The position numbers and the translations under genes were made by a program. Shown one piece after another: positions 41,057 through 49,117 of a DNA stretch of 64,000 nt. Origin of the DNA: a virus. Numbering within the stretch: position 1 is the stretch's first letter; every line of letters starts with the position of its first letter. Below the pieces are notes generated by a model. That model made no database searches. It saw only the letters and a list, made by a program, of their open reading frames with translations, and was not told where the DNA came from. The DNA lies in IMG/VR virus record IMGVR_UViG_3300015199_000002, positions 18,985 to 82,984 of that record. The stretch is one strand, 5' to 3'.

Positions 41057-41326
41057 TTATCCTTTAAGTTCTGTTAGTCGCGCTAGGCAATGGGCGATCT
41101 TGGCACCCTGATACGCCTTAACTTCTTTGAGGCCGGCGCTGAGGTCGGACACCGCTAGTTTGGCGGCCTGATAGTTCTCGTTCTCATCCCGCTCCTTCTT
41201 AGCTGTAGAGATAGCCTGAGTGGAGTCGGTCACCTGCTTTTGCAGGGCCTGTTCGTCCATAGCGTCTAACTCTTCGACGACAGATTCGGGGAGCTTGTTC
41301 TTCTTAGCGGACTTTTCTTTTTTCAT
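41057..41326 (-). CDS. Coiled-coil protein
   Basis: 89 residues, lysine-rich at the N-terminus and then nearly continuous helix (AMDEQALQKQVTDSTQAIST, AAKLAVSDLSAGLKEVKAYQ). No family is recognised. It is separated from the DNA polymerase gene by 116 bases that hold a palindrome. Confidence 0.55.
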   Translation of the reverse strand: MKKEKSAKKNKLPESVVEELDAMDEQALQKQVTDSTQAISTAKKERDENENYQAAKLAVSDLSAGLKEVKAYQGAKIAHCLARLTELKG

Positions 41327-41379
41327 AGTGCCTCTATAAAGACTGTCTCATGACTATACAGGTTTGGCAAGAGAATAAT

Positions 41380-41399
41380 TTATACAATATTGTGTATAA
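41380..41399. other. AT-rich palindrome upstream of the small-gene series
   Basis: TTATACA and TGTATAA flank ATATTG, giving a near-perfect 20-base dyad between the polymerase stop and the coiled-coil gene. It could be an operator for the small genes that follow, which otherwise lack a visible promoter. Confidence 0.4.
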
Positions 41400-41442
41400 G
41401 TATCGATCCTTGCATAATTGCCAACAGGGCGTTATTGTTGGA

Positions 41443-43542
41443 TTATTTCAGATCGGCTAGATTTTTAGCGATCCTCGGCTCGGCTACTAGGCTGACACCA
41501 GGGAGCTCTACAGCGTGCTCCATGGCCTCTTTTAATATAACTACTACGTCATCTGCGTCGGCATCTGCACACTCAACCACAATTTCGTCGTGGATTACCA
41601 GCACTGTGCGGGCCTCGATGTTTGCCTCTTTGCATAGTTCTGAGAACCGTATCGACGCTCTATTAGCTATGCTGGCGGCCGTGCTTTGAACGATATGGTT
41701 CATACCCAAATTTAAAAGTGTTCTAGCTTCGTAAGGTAGTTTATCATGAGAAACATTTCCGAAAACTTTATTGATATCCATCGCTCTGGGAATTCGGCGC
41801 TTCCTTCCGTATAAATTTTGCACGTAACCTTGTTTCTTTACAGTATCGTGTGCTTTTACCATCATGGCCTTTACGCTAGGGAAATTTTCAAAATAATTAT
41901 CTATAACTTCCTGTGCTTCTTTTACGTCTACTCCCAAACCGGGAGCCATTTTAGAAGCAGTTGTTCCGTACGTGGCCGAGAGAGCGACCACCTTAGACTT
42001 ATTTCTTAGGGATTCATATTTTTTACCGAAGAAGTCGGGGTGAGATTTAAATAGGGAGCAATCTCGCTTATTAAATAATTCAGTCCCTATTACTGAATAG
42101 AAGTCGGTTCCTGTTTTGAAGCAAGCAAGTAATCTTTCGTCGTTAGAAAAAGACGCGAATACTCTGGGTTCAAGCTGGCTATAATCGCTTCCGACGAATA
42201 CTTTTCCTGGACGAGAAACTACGCAAGCTTTGAGCCTTTTATCGTCTCTGGGTAGCGTTTGAAAATTTGGGTTTTTGCAGCTAAAACGCCCAGACGTAGT
42301 TCCATTCTGTAAAAATTGCGGATGAATTATACTAAACGTCTGCTGCCTCTCTAACGGAAGAACGTAAGTTCCAAGCAGCTTATCTACTTTCTTAAGCTGT
42401 AACAGCTTCTTTACCCAAGAATATTTATCTTCAAACGTGGCAAGTACTGCTTTGTCAACCGATAGATAGGTCCAGTAATCCTTTACTTTAGCTTCTGCTC
42501 TCTTCTTGCCTGTTTTTCTGTCTACCGTGTCCTTCTCTCTCCAAATCGCTCCTTTACAGTGTTTCACTGTCTCTATGAACTCGATCTTGGACTTATTGGT
42601 GTAGGGCCTTCTCATTTGCATAGCAGCGCACAAATCGGCGCCTGCGTCTGATACTCGAACAAATCTCTCTCCTAGCTTTTCAAATAGGAGCCACGCTAAC
42701 ATTTCCCTCGAATCAATGTTGAACGTAGTACGAGGAGACGTCGCAGGGTATTTTTCTGAAATTATAGGCGTGATCTCCGCGTCGATAAAACTACATAACT
42801 CAGCAGACTCTATTTCGAGTTCTTTCTTTAGAGCCGCGAGACGCTCCATGTCTATTTTAAGTCCCGTAGTATTTAGCTCATACGTGGCGGATCTCAGAAG
42901 GGGCATCGTCTCCTCGTAGAAAAAATTGATCATTCCCTCGTCAGCTAATTCATTCAAAACATGTTCAAACAGTCTGTACGTAAGTATTGCGTCTTGGCAG
43001 CCATATTCTGCTAGCAGATGAGAATCCGCCTTGTATAATTCGTAGTTGGCCTTAGTCAACTGGCCGCCGTTTCTTATTACCGATGCCCTAACTGCAATCT
43101 GCTCGTCTCGAGAGGATTCTCCGAATATCTCAGCAGCTAGATCTTTTAGTCCGCACTTTCTATTCTCGTTCGCCAAATGAGCTGCCAACATTGTATCCGT
43201 GTGGACAGCTTGAATCATAGGAACTTTATAATTTTCTTCTACGCGAGCCGAATCAAATACGCCGTTATGTTCTATGAGATCCTTGGTGACTAGGACCTTC
43301 ATGACTTCTGGAGCAGAGTCCTTAGTTTCTAAATACACTAGCTCCTGTTTGTCGACGTCCCAGTAGGCAGTTACAACATACCATCCCAAGTCTTCACTGG
43401 CTGCAACGCTATAGCCAATAATCTCAGCAGAAGAAGTGACGCCCGTGGTCTCGCAATCAAATGCGACGTATTGTTTATCTTCTAGGTACTTCAAAAGTTC
43501 CTGCACTCCGACGTTGTCTCGTATGATTCTTTTTTCAGTCAT
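41443..43542 (-). CDS. polA: DNA polymerase I (family A) with 3'-5' exonuclease
   Basis: 699 residues. The proofreading domain starts with FDCETTG (Asp29, Glu31). The polymerase domain has motif A SDYSQLEPR (Asp453), motif B RNKSKVVALSATYG (Arg513, Lys517, Leu521, Tyr525) and motif C VIHDEIVVE (His651, Asp652, Glu653). No 5'-3' exonuclease domain is present. Leu521 occupies the position of Phe762 in E. coli Pol I. In phages, Leu here has been associated with slower, possibly temperate replication. It overlaps the primase-helicase gene by eight bases. Confidence 0.95.
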   Translation of the reverse strand: MTEKRIIRDNVGVQELLKYLEDKQYVAFDCETTGVTSSAEIIGYSVAASEDLGWYVVTAYWDVDKQELVYLETKDSAPEVMKVLVTKDLIEHNGVFDSARVEENYKVPMIQAVHTDTMLAAHLANENRKCGLKDLAAEIFGESSRDEQIAVRASVIRNGGQLTKANYELYKADSHLLAEYGCQDAILTYRLFEHVLNELADEGMINFFYEETMPLLRSATYELNTTGLKIDMERLAALKKELEIESAELCSFIDAEITPIISEKYPATSPRTTFNIDSREMLAWLLFEKLGERFVRVSDAGADLCAAMQMRRPYTNKSKIEFIETVKHCKGAIWREKDTVDRKTGKKRAEAKVKDYWTYLSVDKAVLATFEDKYSWVKKLLQLKKVDKLLGTYVLPLERQQTFSIIHPQFLQNGTTSGRFSCKNPNFQTLPRDDKRLKACVVSRPGKVFVGSDYSQLEPRVFASFSNDERLLACFKTGTDFYSVIGTELFNKRDCSLFKSHPDFFGKKYESLRNKSKVVALSATYGTTASKMAPGLGVDVKEAQEVIDNYFENFPSVKAMMVKAHDTVKKQGYVQNLYGRKRRIPRAMDINKVFGNVSHDKLPYEARTLLNLGMNHIVQSTAASIANRASIRFSELCKEANIEARTVLVIHDEIVVECADADADDVVVILKEAMEHAVELPGVSLVAEPRIAKNLADLK

Positions 43543-45331
43543 TGCTCTGCCTTATTTTCTCGGCCAAGCTATCCCCTAGCCTTCCTTTGTTGTACGGCAA
43601 AGTTATTGCCCAAGTAGGGGCTCCCCCAAACCTTTGCTTCCTACAGTGAAACGTAGTGGTCAACGCCGCATAGTCCGGTATCGCTTCAATAGCATTATGG
43701 CAGTGATTTAAAAAAGTTCGGTCATTCTCTATGCGCTGCCCGAATGCTCCTCGATTAGTCGTCTCCTCAGAAATTTGACCAAACACCACAATTGGGATCG
43801 TGCATTCGCGAGCGTAATTTTTAAGGCTTAATCCCAAGGATTTTGATATTTGAAAAGATTCTCGCCCGGGGTACTCTTCGCAGGTAGATACCGCTTGTAG
43901 ATAGTCAAGGATAATTAGCGCTGGTTTTTCGTTCGCAGGTAACCCCTTTGCTCGATCCAGCACTTTTTCTATGTAAGTTAGATCTGTGCACCCGTCGGGG
44001 ATAACCTCTAGCCGACTTACTATAGTCTCGATCATATCAAACACTTCGGACTGCGTCTGCATGGTGGCGGACGAGTGGTTGAAGTCTGATTTCCAATCAT
44101 ATCCCAAAAGAAGACAGGCCACATTGCTAAGGACCTCGTGTATTGTCGCTTCGTTTGGCAAGAGTAATATTCTCTTCTCTGGATGCGTCAGTATTATGTT
44201 GGCGATTAGATTATAGCAAGTAGTGGACTTGCCTGCTCCGGTCTTTGCGCCTACAAACGTGATGCCAGTTGTAAACATAAAAACTTCTTTAAACGCATCG
44301 TCCACAAATGCTGTGGGGTTATTTATAGCATATTTCATTTCCGCGTGCTGTGCGGTAAACTCAGCGAGTATTTTGTCTTTAGCCAGAGGGGCGAATGTGT
44401 CTGGATCAGACACGCTGGACTCTTTGCGGAATACTTTCTCAAGCAGATTCGTAGCATAGCTTATCCTGTGCTCCCCTCGACGTTCTCTGGCCTTGCAAGT
44501 ATTTACTAAAACTGACGCGGCCTCCTCCTCAGTAAATCCGTTTGAGTGAAGTATGTTCGTAAGTCTCCAGTCCGCTCCAGATCTATCCTCAACTTCGCCG
44601 GAGAAGATCCTTTTGACCTCTTTGTTCTTTTTAAAAAGAACCTCAAATTTCTTGGGTAGTTTGTCTGAGATCAAAATTTCCGGCTGATTGATGTTATTGG
44701 CAATGTTATAATGCCGCTCACAGAACTCTTCGTCCTTTGCCGTTATGGGAGGCAGCCACTTGTCGAGTTCTTCGCAAGTATAGTGAGACTCCGATGAAAA
44801 TACCTCTTCGCAAAGCTTAGGGTAATCCTTGGTTTTAACGTTAGCGGTGCCTGCTACTCTCATTAATTGTTTTATTTGGCTGACTGCCGGATCTGTTTTG
44901 AACTTACGGCACAGTCTGCGGGATAGCCTCAGATAAGATTTAGCGTCAAGGTCAGAAACAAGCCAGTAAATATGAACGCCATTTCCACTGTAAACGATGC
45001 TAGTGGGGGTTAGATTAGAGCTCTCAGTGACCTTCTCTACAAACTCCTCTTTCGTCGCATACTCATGCCTACGATCAGGATTCTCGCTCTTGTAATCCTT
45101 AAGGTCTAAATCACAAAACACCCAGTTAAACTCGGTGATGTCCTTGGCCTGTATGAACCTGCCGCCTAGGCTGTCGTAGGTCTCTTGGTTGACCTCGTTA
45201 GGGTAGTAGTATATGTTATACCCCTGTGCATTGTATTCCAACGCCTCTTCCAGTGAGATGTCTGCTTGAATCGGTCTGACATTCGGGTTTTCATCCCTTA
45301 ACCAGTTTGAGGGCAACATCGCGTATATCAC
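43535..45331 (-). CDS. Fused primase-helicase
   Basis: 598 residues. The N-terminal part resembles archaeo-eukaryotic-type primases: VFCDLDLKD (Asp74, Asp76 as metal ligands) and SIVYSGNGVHIYW (His120). The C-terminal part is a RecA-fold SF4 replicative helicase: Walker A GAKTGAGKST (361-370), Walker B LIILDYLQAV (from 472), and a late HCRKQRFGG arginine region. It would prime and unwind at the fork together with the polymerase, whose gene directly follows. It lies after a pair of unusual hairpins that separate it from ssb. Confidence 0.85.
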   Translation of the reverse strand: MIYAMLPSNWLRDENPNVRPIQADISLEEALEYNAQGYNIYYYPNEVNQETYDSLGGRFIQAKDITEFNWVFCDLDLKDYKSENPDRRHEYATKEEFVEKVTESSNLTPTSIVYSGNGVHIYWLVSDLDAKSYLRLSRRLCRKFKTDPAVSQIKQLMRVAGTANVKTKDYPKLCEEVFSSESHYTCEELDKWLPPITAKDEEFCERHYNIANNINQPEILISDKLPKKFEVLFKKNKEVKRIFSGEVEDRSGADWRLTNILHSNGFTEEEAASVLVNTCKARERRGEHRISYATNLLEKVFRKESSVSDPDTFAPLAKDKILAEFTAQHAEMKYAINNPTAFVDDAFKEVFMFTTGITFVGAKTGAGKSTTCYNLIANIILTHPEKRILLLPNEATIHEVLSNVACLLLGYDWKSDFNHSSATMQTQSEVFDMIETIVSRLEVIPDGCTDLTYIEKVLDRAKGLPANEKPALIILDYLQAVSTCEEYPGRESFQISKSLGLSLKNYARECTIPIVVFGQISEETTNRGAFGQRIENDRTFLNHCHNAIEAIPDYAALTTTFHCRKQRFGGAPTWAITLPYNKGRLGDSLAEKIRQSND

Positions 45332-45353
45332 TAAGTGCTCCTAGTAAAGGAAT

Positions 45354-45441
45354 GGGCGACCGTTGCGGTGGTGAGGGGGATGCAACGGTCGCCCTGCCTG
45401 GATGTGCGCGACGGCGACTAGGGGGAGTCGCATCGTCGTGC
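45354..45441 (-). other. Twin hairpins between ssb and the primase-helicase gene
   Basis: Hairpin 1 has perfect 13-bp arms GGGCGACCGTTGC (45354-45366) and its complement (45382-45394). Hairpin 2 (45406-45441) has GCGACT/AGTCGC inside an 8-bp outer stem with a 2-base bulge. Both loops contain AGGGGG on the plus strand (CCCCCT on the transcribed strand). There is no T tract. It may be an RNA control element for the replication operon or an origin/primase site. Confidence 0.75.
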
Positions 45442-45463
45442 TTGTGTGGATTACTCCAGGCGA

Positions 45464-45988
45464 CTAAGCTGTTTTTCGGCGTTCCGCAAGGATCTCGGTG
45501 ATCGACTTCTTAGGTGCCGATTTAGCCGGTGCCGCTGGAGCTGCTTTCTTAGCAGGAGGAGCCACCTTAACTTCGTCCATAGGAGTTTCTTCTTCAGCTT
45601 CTTCTGCTGGCTCATCGTCGCCGGCTGCTTCGTAGTTGGGTTCTTCAGCATCATCGGTAGTGGGAATCTCAGACGCGTCAAGCTTCTGCTCGTCGTCGAT
45701 GTCTACCGTGTAGCACTTCATAGGGTTGCCCTTTTTCATCTTCTTGTCTTCGGTATAGGTGACCTGCATGAGGCAGCCGGGCTTCTCGCCTTCGAGTAGC
45801 TGTGTCAGGTGGGTTTGTCCAAACACCACTCGGATGCCCTTCTTGGTCTTGAATAGGTGCTTCTTAGTGGGTCCATACTCACCTTCGAAGTCGGGGCTCC
45901 CCAGGTAATACCCGGTGAGGGAATCTCCTGCGTTTTCGAATTTGAATTGCTCTCCGCCGCTTGTATCTGTCTTACGTTTGAATGCCAT
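45464..45988 (-). CDS. ssb: Single-stranded DNA-binding protein
   Basis: 174 residues. The OB-fold part (FKFENAGDSLTGYYLGSPDF, KKHLFKTKKGIRVVFGQ, CYTVDIDD) is like phage ssDNA-binding proteins of this kind. It continues into an acidic, disordered stretch (DDAEEPNYEAAGDDEPAEEA) and a Lys/Ala/Pro-rich part ending in SITEILAERRKTA. The acidic region could recruit partner replication proteins. It is located just upstream of the primase-helicase gene. A related protein without the tail is encoded at 33542..33910. Confidence 0.75.
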   Translation of the reverse strand: MAFKRKTDTSGGEQFKFENAGDSLTGYYLGSPDFEGEYGPTKKHLFKTKKGIRVVFGQTHLTQLLEGEKPGCLMQVTYTEDKKMKKGNPMKCYTVDIDDEQKLDASEIPTTDDAEEPNYEAAGDDEPAEEAEEETPMDEVKVAPPAKKAAPAAPAKSAPKKSITEILAERRKTA

Positions 45989-46000
45989 TTATCTGTCTCC

Positions 46001-46180
46001 TTAGTTACGTTGTTGCTCTACACAAACGAAGGCCAATTCCTTCGTTGTTCCACTTACAAGTGCTTTTGTTTCATTGCCTGCCTTGATGCAATCTCCGGCA
46101 TTCTTGAACCCAGTAATGTTTGTAAACGCGATAGTACTTAGTGAGCGTACGAGTAAAATAAGAATCCAAGTGCTGCTCAT
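46001..46180 (-). CDS. Small membrane or exported protein
   Basis: 59 residues. ATG at 46180 has AAGGAG nine bases upstream, and the TAA at 46001 precedes the ssb ribosome binding site. A hydrophobic N-terminus (STWILILLVRSLSTIAFTN) is followed by a short domain with two Cys (GDCIKAGNE, LAFVCVEQQ). A periplasmic protein held or exported by the N-terminal segment is likely. Confidence 0.6.
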   Translation of the reverse strand: MSSTWILILLVRSLSTIAFTNITGFKNAGDCIKAGNETKALVSGTTKELAFVCVEQQRN

Positions 46181-46189
46181 AGTTTCTCC

Positions 46190-46810
46190 TTAAGTGATTG
46201 GGAAGATTCCGTCATCTTCTTCCTCTTGTTCTGCTGCTACCGTCGGGGCCATCCCTGGCGCCATTCGAGCCTTCATGCTCGCAAAGGTCTCTTTAAGCTT
46301 AGCAGTAAATTCTTCTGGAGTCCCGTTATTAGAGACCGAGTAATCAATGTGATTACTGTTCAATGAAATCTCTGATTTATGCCCTTCAATCCCTAGTCCG
46401 GCGACTGCGTGCTCTGCGCTATTGGCACGACTGACCTCGACTACATAGCCCCCGAGGCTGTGAATCATTTCTGCCTCATTAGGGAACCGGCAGTCGTCGC
46501 AGGTAATGATTACGGTGTCGTCCTTTTGCTTCAGGTTATTGTACCTTGCTTTGAACAGATCAACCCACAGAGTCTCTGAGATCGTGTCTCTGCCCCACTC
46601 GGTGCCGATCCACTGGAGTAGTTTCCGGTCTTTCAGGAAGTCTAGCGGAGGTGTGTAGACTGCAGAGATTCGACTGTAGATGAATTTTTGTATATCGTAG
46701 AGTGGACCTGCGAACTTGACGTTATAGACCGCGCCAAATCCAGAAGCCTTAAGCGCTTCGATGGCAGTTGATTTTCCAGAACCAGCTTTTCCTGTGAATG
46801 CGATTAACAT
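46190..46810 (-). CDS. Deoxynucleoside monophosphate kinase
   Basis: 206 residues. FTGKAGSGKST (P-loop, residues 5-15), then LLQWIGTEWGRD and DDCRFPNEAEMI, match phage dNMP kinases of the T4 gp1 group, which phosphorylate dNMPs from host DNA breakdown. A C-terminal extension rich in Ala/Glu (AAEQEEEDDGIFPIT) is unlike the basic domain. No Shine-Dalgarno is present. A -35/-10 pair ends six bases before the ATG. Confidence 0.85.
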   Translation of the reverse strand: MLIAFTGKAGSGKSTAIEALKASGFGAVYNVKFAGPLYDIQKFIYSRISAVYTPPLDFLKDRKLLQWIGTEWGRDTISETLWVDLFKARYNNLKQKDDTVIITCDDCRFPNEAEMIHSLGGYVVEVSRANSAEHAVAGLGIEGHKSEISLNSNHIDYSVSNNGTPEEFTAKLKETFASMKARMAPGMAPTVAAEQEEEDDGIFPIT

Positions 46811-46816
46811 TCATCT

Positions 46817-46845
46817 ACATTGCCACAGGATTTTACTGATTGCAA
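46817..46845 (-). promoter_or_regulatory. Possible leaderless promoter of the dNMP kinase gene
   Basis: On the minus strand TTGCAA and CAATGT are 17 bases apart, and the ATG follows after six bases. The -10 is weak, but the geometry matches that before the HNH (31249), recombinase and transglycosylase genes. Confidence 0.35.
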
Positions 46846-46859
46846 GTATTATTTTTGGG

Positions 46860-47540
46860 CTACTCCAGAACAGTGGCAACGCCGTGCAAGTAGTGGCGAT
46901 CTAAGAGAGCTTTGACGTCCCACTCCATTTCGTTTCTGGAGTATATGTCGTATTCTTTCAAAGTCATGCCTAGGGATTTTGCATTCACCAGCCTAAACGG
47001 AAGGTTAACTCTATCTAGTTCATCCGCCGCTTCTCTCAGATTAGATGGATTACATTTTATCTTTTGACAGTCTAATTGCTCAAAAAAAACATCGTGAAAC
47101 ATTAAGGCAGACCCGGGAGTCGCTAGGCGCACGTCGCAGTGGGACAGGATATTGAATGCCATTGAGTCCGCGCGTCCTCGCACTACGCAGATCTCCCTGA
47201 CGCCCATGCTTTTTTCTATCTCCATGGCCTGAACTATCTTTTCTCCTATTTCAACGACTCCTCCGGGAGAGTCAATTATTATTACTCGGTCACCGGGGAT
47301 TTTCATGGTCATTAGCATCTCTTTAAGAAAACTCATGGCGGCCGGCGGATATATGGGACCTATCAATGCGGCTGTCTTGGCTGTCTTAATGTTTACGTGC
47401 GCCTGCTGGCTGACAAGATGAATCGGTCCGGAACGCCCGGAAGGAGCCTGTATGCCGTAAGCGGGAGGAGTAGCAGAATAGGCTAAGCAGTTGAAAGATA
47501 AAGAGAGAAGGGACAAAAAGGCGATTAAGGACTTCATCAT
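46860..47540 (-). CDS. Exported ClpP/SppA-like serine protease
   Basis: 226 residues from ATG at 47540. A signal peptide (SLIAFLSLLSLSFNCLAYSA) makes it periplasmic. A crotonase-like ClpP fold follows: IDSPGGVVEIGE (oxyanion loop), ADSMAFNILSHCDVRLAT (Ser nucleophile), GSALMFHD (His) and an acidic residue in EYDIYSRNE. Phage ClpP-like proteases usually act in the cytoplasm on capsid proteins, so an exported form is unusual and may attack host envelope proteins. A TATTGT lies eight bases before the ATG and there is no Shine-Dalgarno. Confidence 0.75.
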   Translation of the reverse strand: MMKSLIAFLSLLSLSFNCLAYSATPPAYGIQAPSGRSGPIHLVSQQAHVNIKTAKTAALIGPIYPPAAMSFLKEMLMTMKIPGDRVIIIDSPGGVVEIGEKIVQAMEIEKSMGVREICVVRGRADSMAFNILSHCDVRLATPGSALMFHDVFFEQLDCQKIKCNPSNLREAADELDRVNLPFRLVNAKSLGMTLKEYDIYSRNEMEWDVKALLDRHYLHGVATVLE

Positions 47541-47578
47541 ATTAAGGGACAATATTAGTGCATATCAATAAGAACATG

Positions 47579-48163
47579 TTACCGGGGCTTTAATGCGGTC
47601 CTCCTGTCTGAATAGATCTCAAGTAAGGTCTTGTCTATGACCCTATCTGGGGATATGCCAAGATCCTTAGCCCAAGCCATTACGGCTCGTTTTGATGCTT
47701 CTGGGTTCTCGCCCTTCTTGGCCTCGATCTCTATGAACCACTGGTCCTCGGACCCCCGGTGCTCTACGCGGTATATGGCTACGCAGACCTGTTCTACCGC
47801 GGAGTCTTGGAACCAGAATACTACACAGTGCTTTCTTATCCTGAACAGCTTTTCGAACCCGGCCGCCTTTACGAACGACAGTACCTCTTTTGGGGCGATA
47901 CCTGAGGTCAGCTTTATCTCTAGTTCATCTCTCACAAAGGAGGACCTGTTAGATAGCCTCTCCTTTATTGTGAGCTCGTCTAAGTCCTTGTTATGTCTCC
48001 ACCTAAGAACCGTATCTTGCCGCGTGAAGTATGTGTCGGGCCCTGAGACCTCGAGCACTCTTGAGGGGGCCAGACTGTTGCATAATGCAACAAAGGGCTC
48101 CCAGTCGGCTTTAGTAGCCGTAAACTTACGCTCGATCTCTAGGGATTTACGGGATCTCTTCAT
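47579..48163 (-). CDS. CYTH-domain (triphosphate tunnel) enzyme
   Basis: 194 residues. The hallmark LEIERKF opens the domain (residues 8-14). Alternating charged strands follow (TVLRWRHN, ELTIKERL, RDELEIKL, WFIEIEAKK), which build the metal-binding tunnel that hydrolyses or binds triphosphates. Typical activities are inorganic triphosphatase, RNA 5'-triphosphatase, thiamine triphosphatase or adenylyl cyclase. Which one applies is not visible. Its start overlaps the stop of the metallopeptidase gene (TAATG). Confidence 0.85.
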   Translation of the reverse strand: MKRSRKSLEIERKFTATKADWEPFVALCNSLAPSRVLEVSGPDTYFTRQDTVLRWRHNKDLDELTIKERLSNRSSFVRDELEIKLTSGIAPKEVLSFVKAAGFEKLFRIRKHCVVFWFQDSAVEQVCVAIYRVEHRGSEDQWFIEIEAKKGENPEASKRAVMAWAKDLGISPDRVIDKTLLEIYSDRRTALKPR

Positions 48164-48453
48164 TAGAGGAAATTGTCCAGGAGCAAAGACACGATTGCAC
48201 TCTCCAACTTGTATACTGTCTTATGCTTAAGCTTCACGGGGAATTCCGCCTCAATAACGTGTAAAAGTTCGTGTACGATAGTGGCTAGGAATTGCCTGTG
48301 CGATAATCCTTTTTTGATGGTGATTGTTTTCTTAGACCAGTCCGTTTCTCCGTAGCACTTGAAGTTCTTTTTATACACTATTTTGTATACCTCGGATCCG
48401 AAGTAGATCTTAGTAGGAAATTCCTTAGGAGACGGGATGCTTATTGTCTTCAT
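48163..48453 (-). CDS. Small HExxH metalloprotein
   Basis: 96 residues. The start at 48453 overlaps the upstream stop (ATGA). VHELLHVIEAEF provides an HExxH zinc motif with a downstream Glu. The preceding KKTITIKKGLSHRQFLATI and following HKTVYKLESAIVSLLLDNF match a small phage family annotated as metallopeptidase-like, related in shape to SprT. Intracellular location is likely, since no signal is present. Confidence 0.65.
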   Translation of the reverse strand: MKTISIPSPKEFPTKIYFGSEVYKIVYKKNFKCYGETDWSKKTITIKKGLSHRQFLATIVHELLHVIEAEFPVKLKHKTVYKLESAIVSLLLDNFL

Positions 48454-48668
48454 TTGATCCTGCTCCATAATGGGTAATCGGACGACCTGACCTCTACTGA
48501 GGAGGCTTTGGCGTCAATTACGAAGTCGCCTCCCTGCCAATGACGGTTGACGTAGATGATCTTCATCTTGGTGCGCTTAGCGTCGACGTAGTTTACTGAT
48601 AAAATCTCTATGTCGATGTCTAGGCAGTTCTTGTGTCGGTACCTGGCGCCTCGGGTGAAGTGTCTCAT
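48450..48668 (-). CDS. Hypothetical protein
   Basis: 72 residues. ATG at 48668 overlaps the transglycosylase stop (ATGA), which sets the start. A basic N-terminus (RHFTRGARYRHK) leads to a beta-rich domain (IDIEILSVNYVDAKRTKMKI, DFVIDAKASSVEVRSS). No family is recognised. Confidence 0.55.
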   Translation of the reverse strand: MRHFTRGARYRHKNCLDIDIEILSVNYVDAKRTKMKIIYVNRHWQGGDFVIDAKASSVEVRSSDYPLWSRIK

Positions 48669-49066
48669 CTGCCGTCCACCCATGCTTTCATGACCCGTTT
48701 AATGTATCGCTCGTTGGTTGGTCTGTTACTGTGTGGTCGAAGTTTGAAGGTACCTGAATTATAGGCGCCGATTGCCTTAACGGGATCGCCTTGGTAACGC
48801 CTGAGTTGGTACCTGAGGTACCTGGCTGCGAACACTATATTGAGTTCGGGATTCATAAGACCCTCCTGGGAGCCTCCGTAGCCCATTAGGCGAGCCGTGG
48901 ACAGCTTTACTTGGCAGACCCCTAGGCTAGGCACGTTATGCTTGTCTAGGACGATTGTGTGCGTCTGGTGGGTACTCTCTACCCAGCATACGGCAGAGAG
49001 TAGTCCTGCAGGGAGACTTAAGGATTGAGAGACAGATAAGAATAGGGCTGCGAGGGCTGTATTCAT
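48665..49066 (-). CDS. Lytic transglycosylase (SLT family)
   Basis: 133 residues. A signal-like hydrophobic N-terminus (ALAALFLSVSQSLSLPAGLL) is followed by the catalytic Glu30 in AVCWVEST, then SLGVCQVKLSTARLMGY and KAIGAYNSG, the standard SLT motif set. It cleaves the glycan strands of peptidoglycan. Since no other clear endolysin is visible, it is the best lysis candidate here, acting after export. It has its own promoter and probably a leaderless mRNA. Confidence 0.85.
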   Translation of the reverse strand: MNTALAALFLSVSQSLSLPAGLLSAVCWVESTHQTHTIVLDKHNVPSLGVCQVKLSTARLMGYGGSQEGLMNPELNIVFAARYLRYQLRRYQGDPVKAIGAYNSGTFKLRPHSNRPTNERYIKRVMKAWVDGR

Positions 49067-49074
49067 CTGCTTTG

Positions 49075-49103
49075 ACAGTATCAGAGGAAGTTAGGGATGT
49101 CAA
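49075..49103 (-). promoter_or_regulatory. Promoter of the lytic transglycosylase gene, leaderless type
   Basis: On the minus strand TTGACA and TACTGT are separated by 17 bases. The start codon follows eight bases after the -10, so the transcript should begin only a base or two before the ATG. No Shine-Dalgarno exists. Alternative starts would lose the signal sequence. Confidence 0.6.
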
Positions 49104-49117
49104 TAGCTGATTTTATT

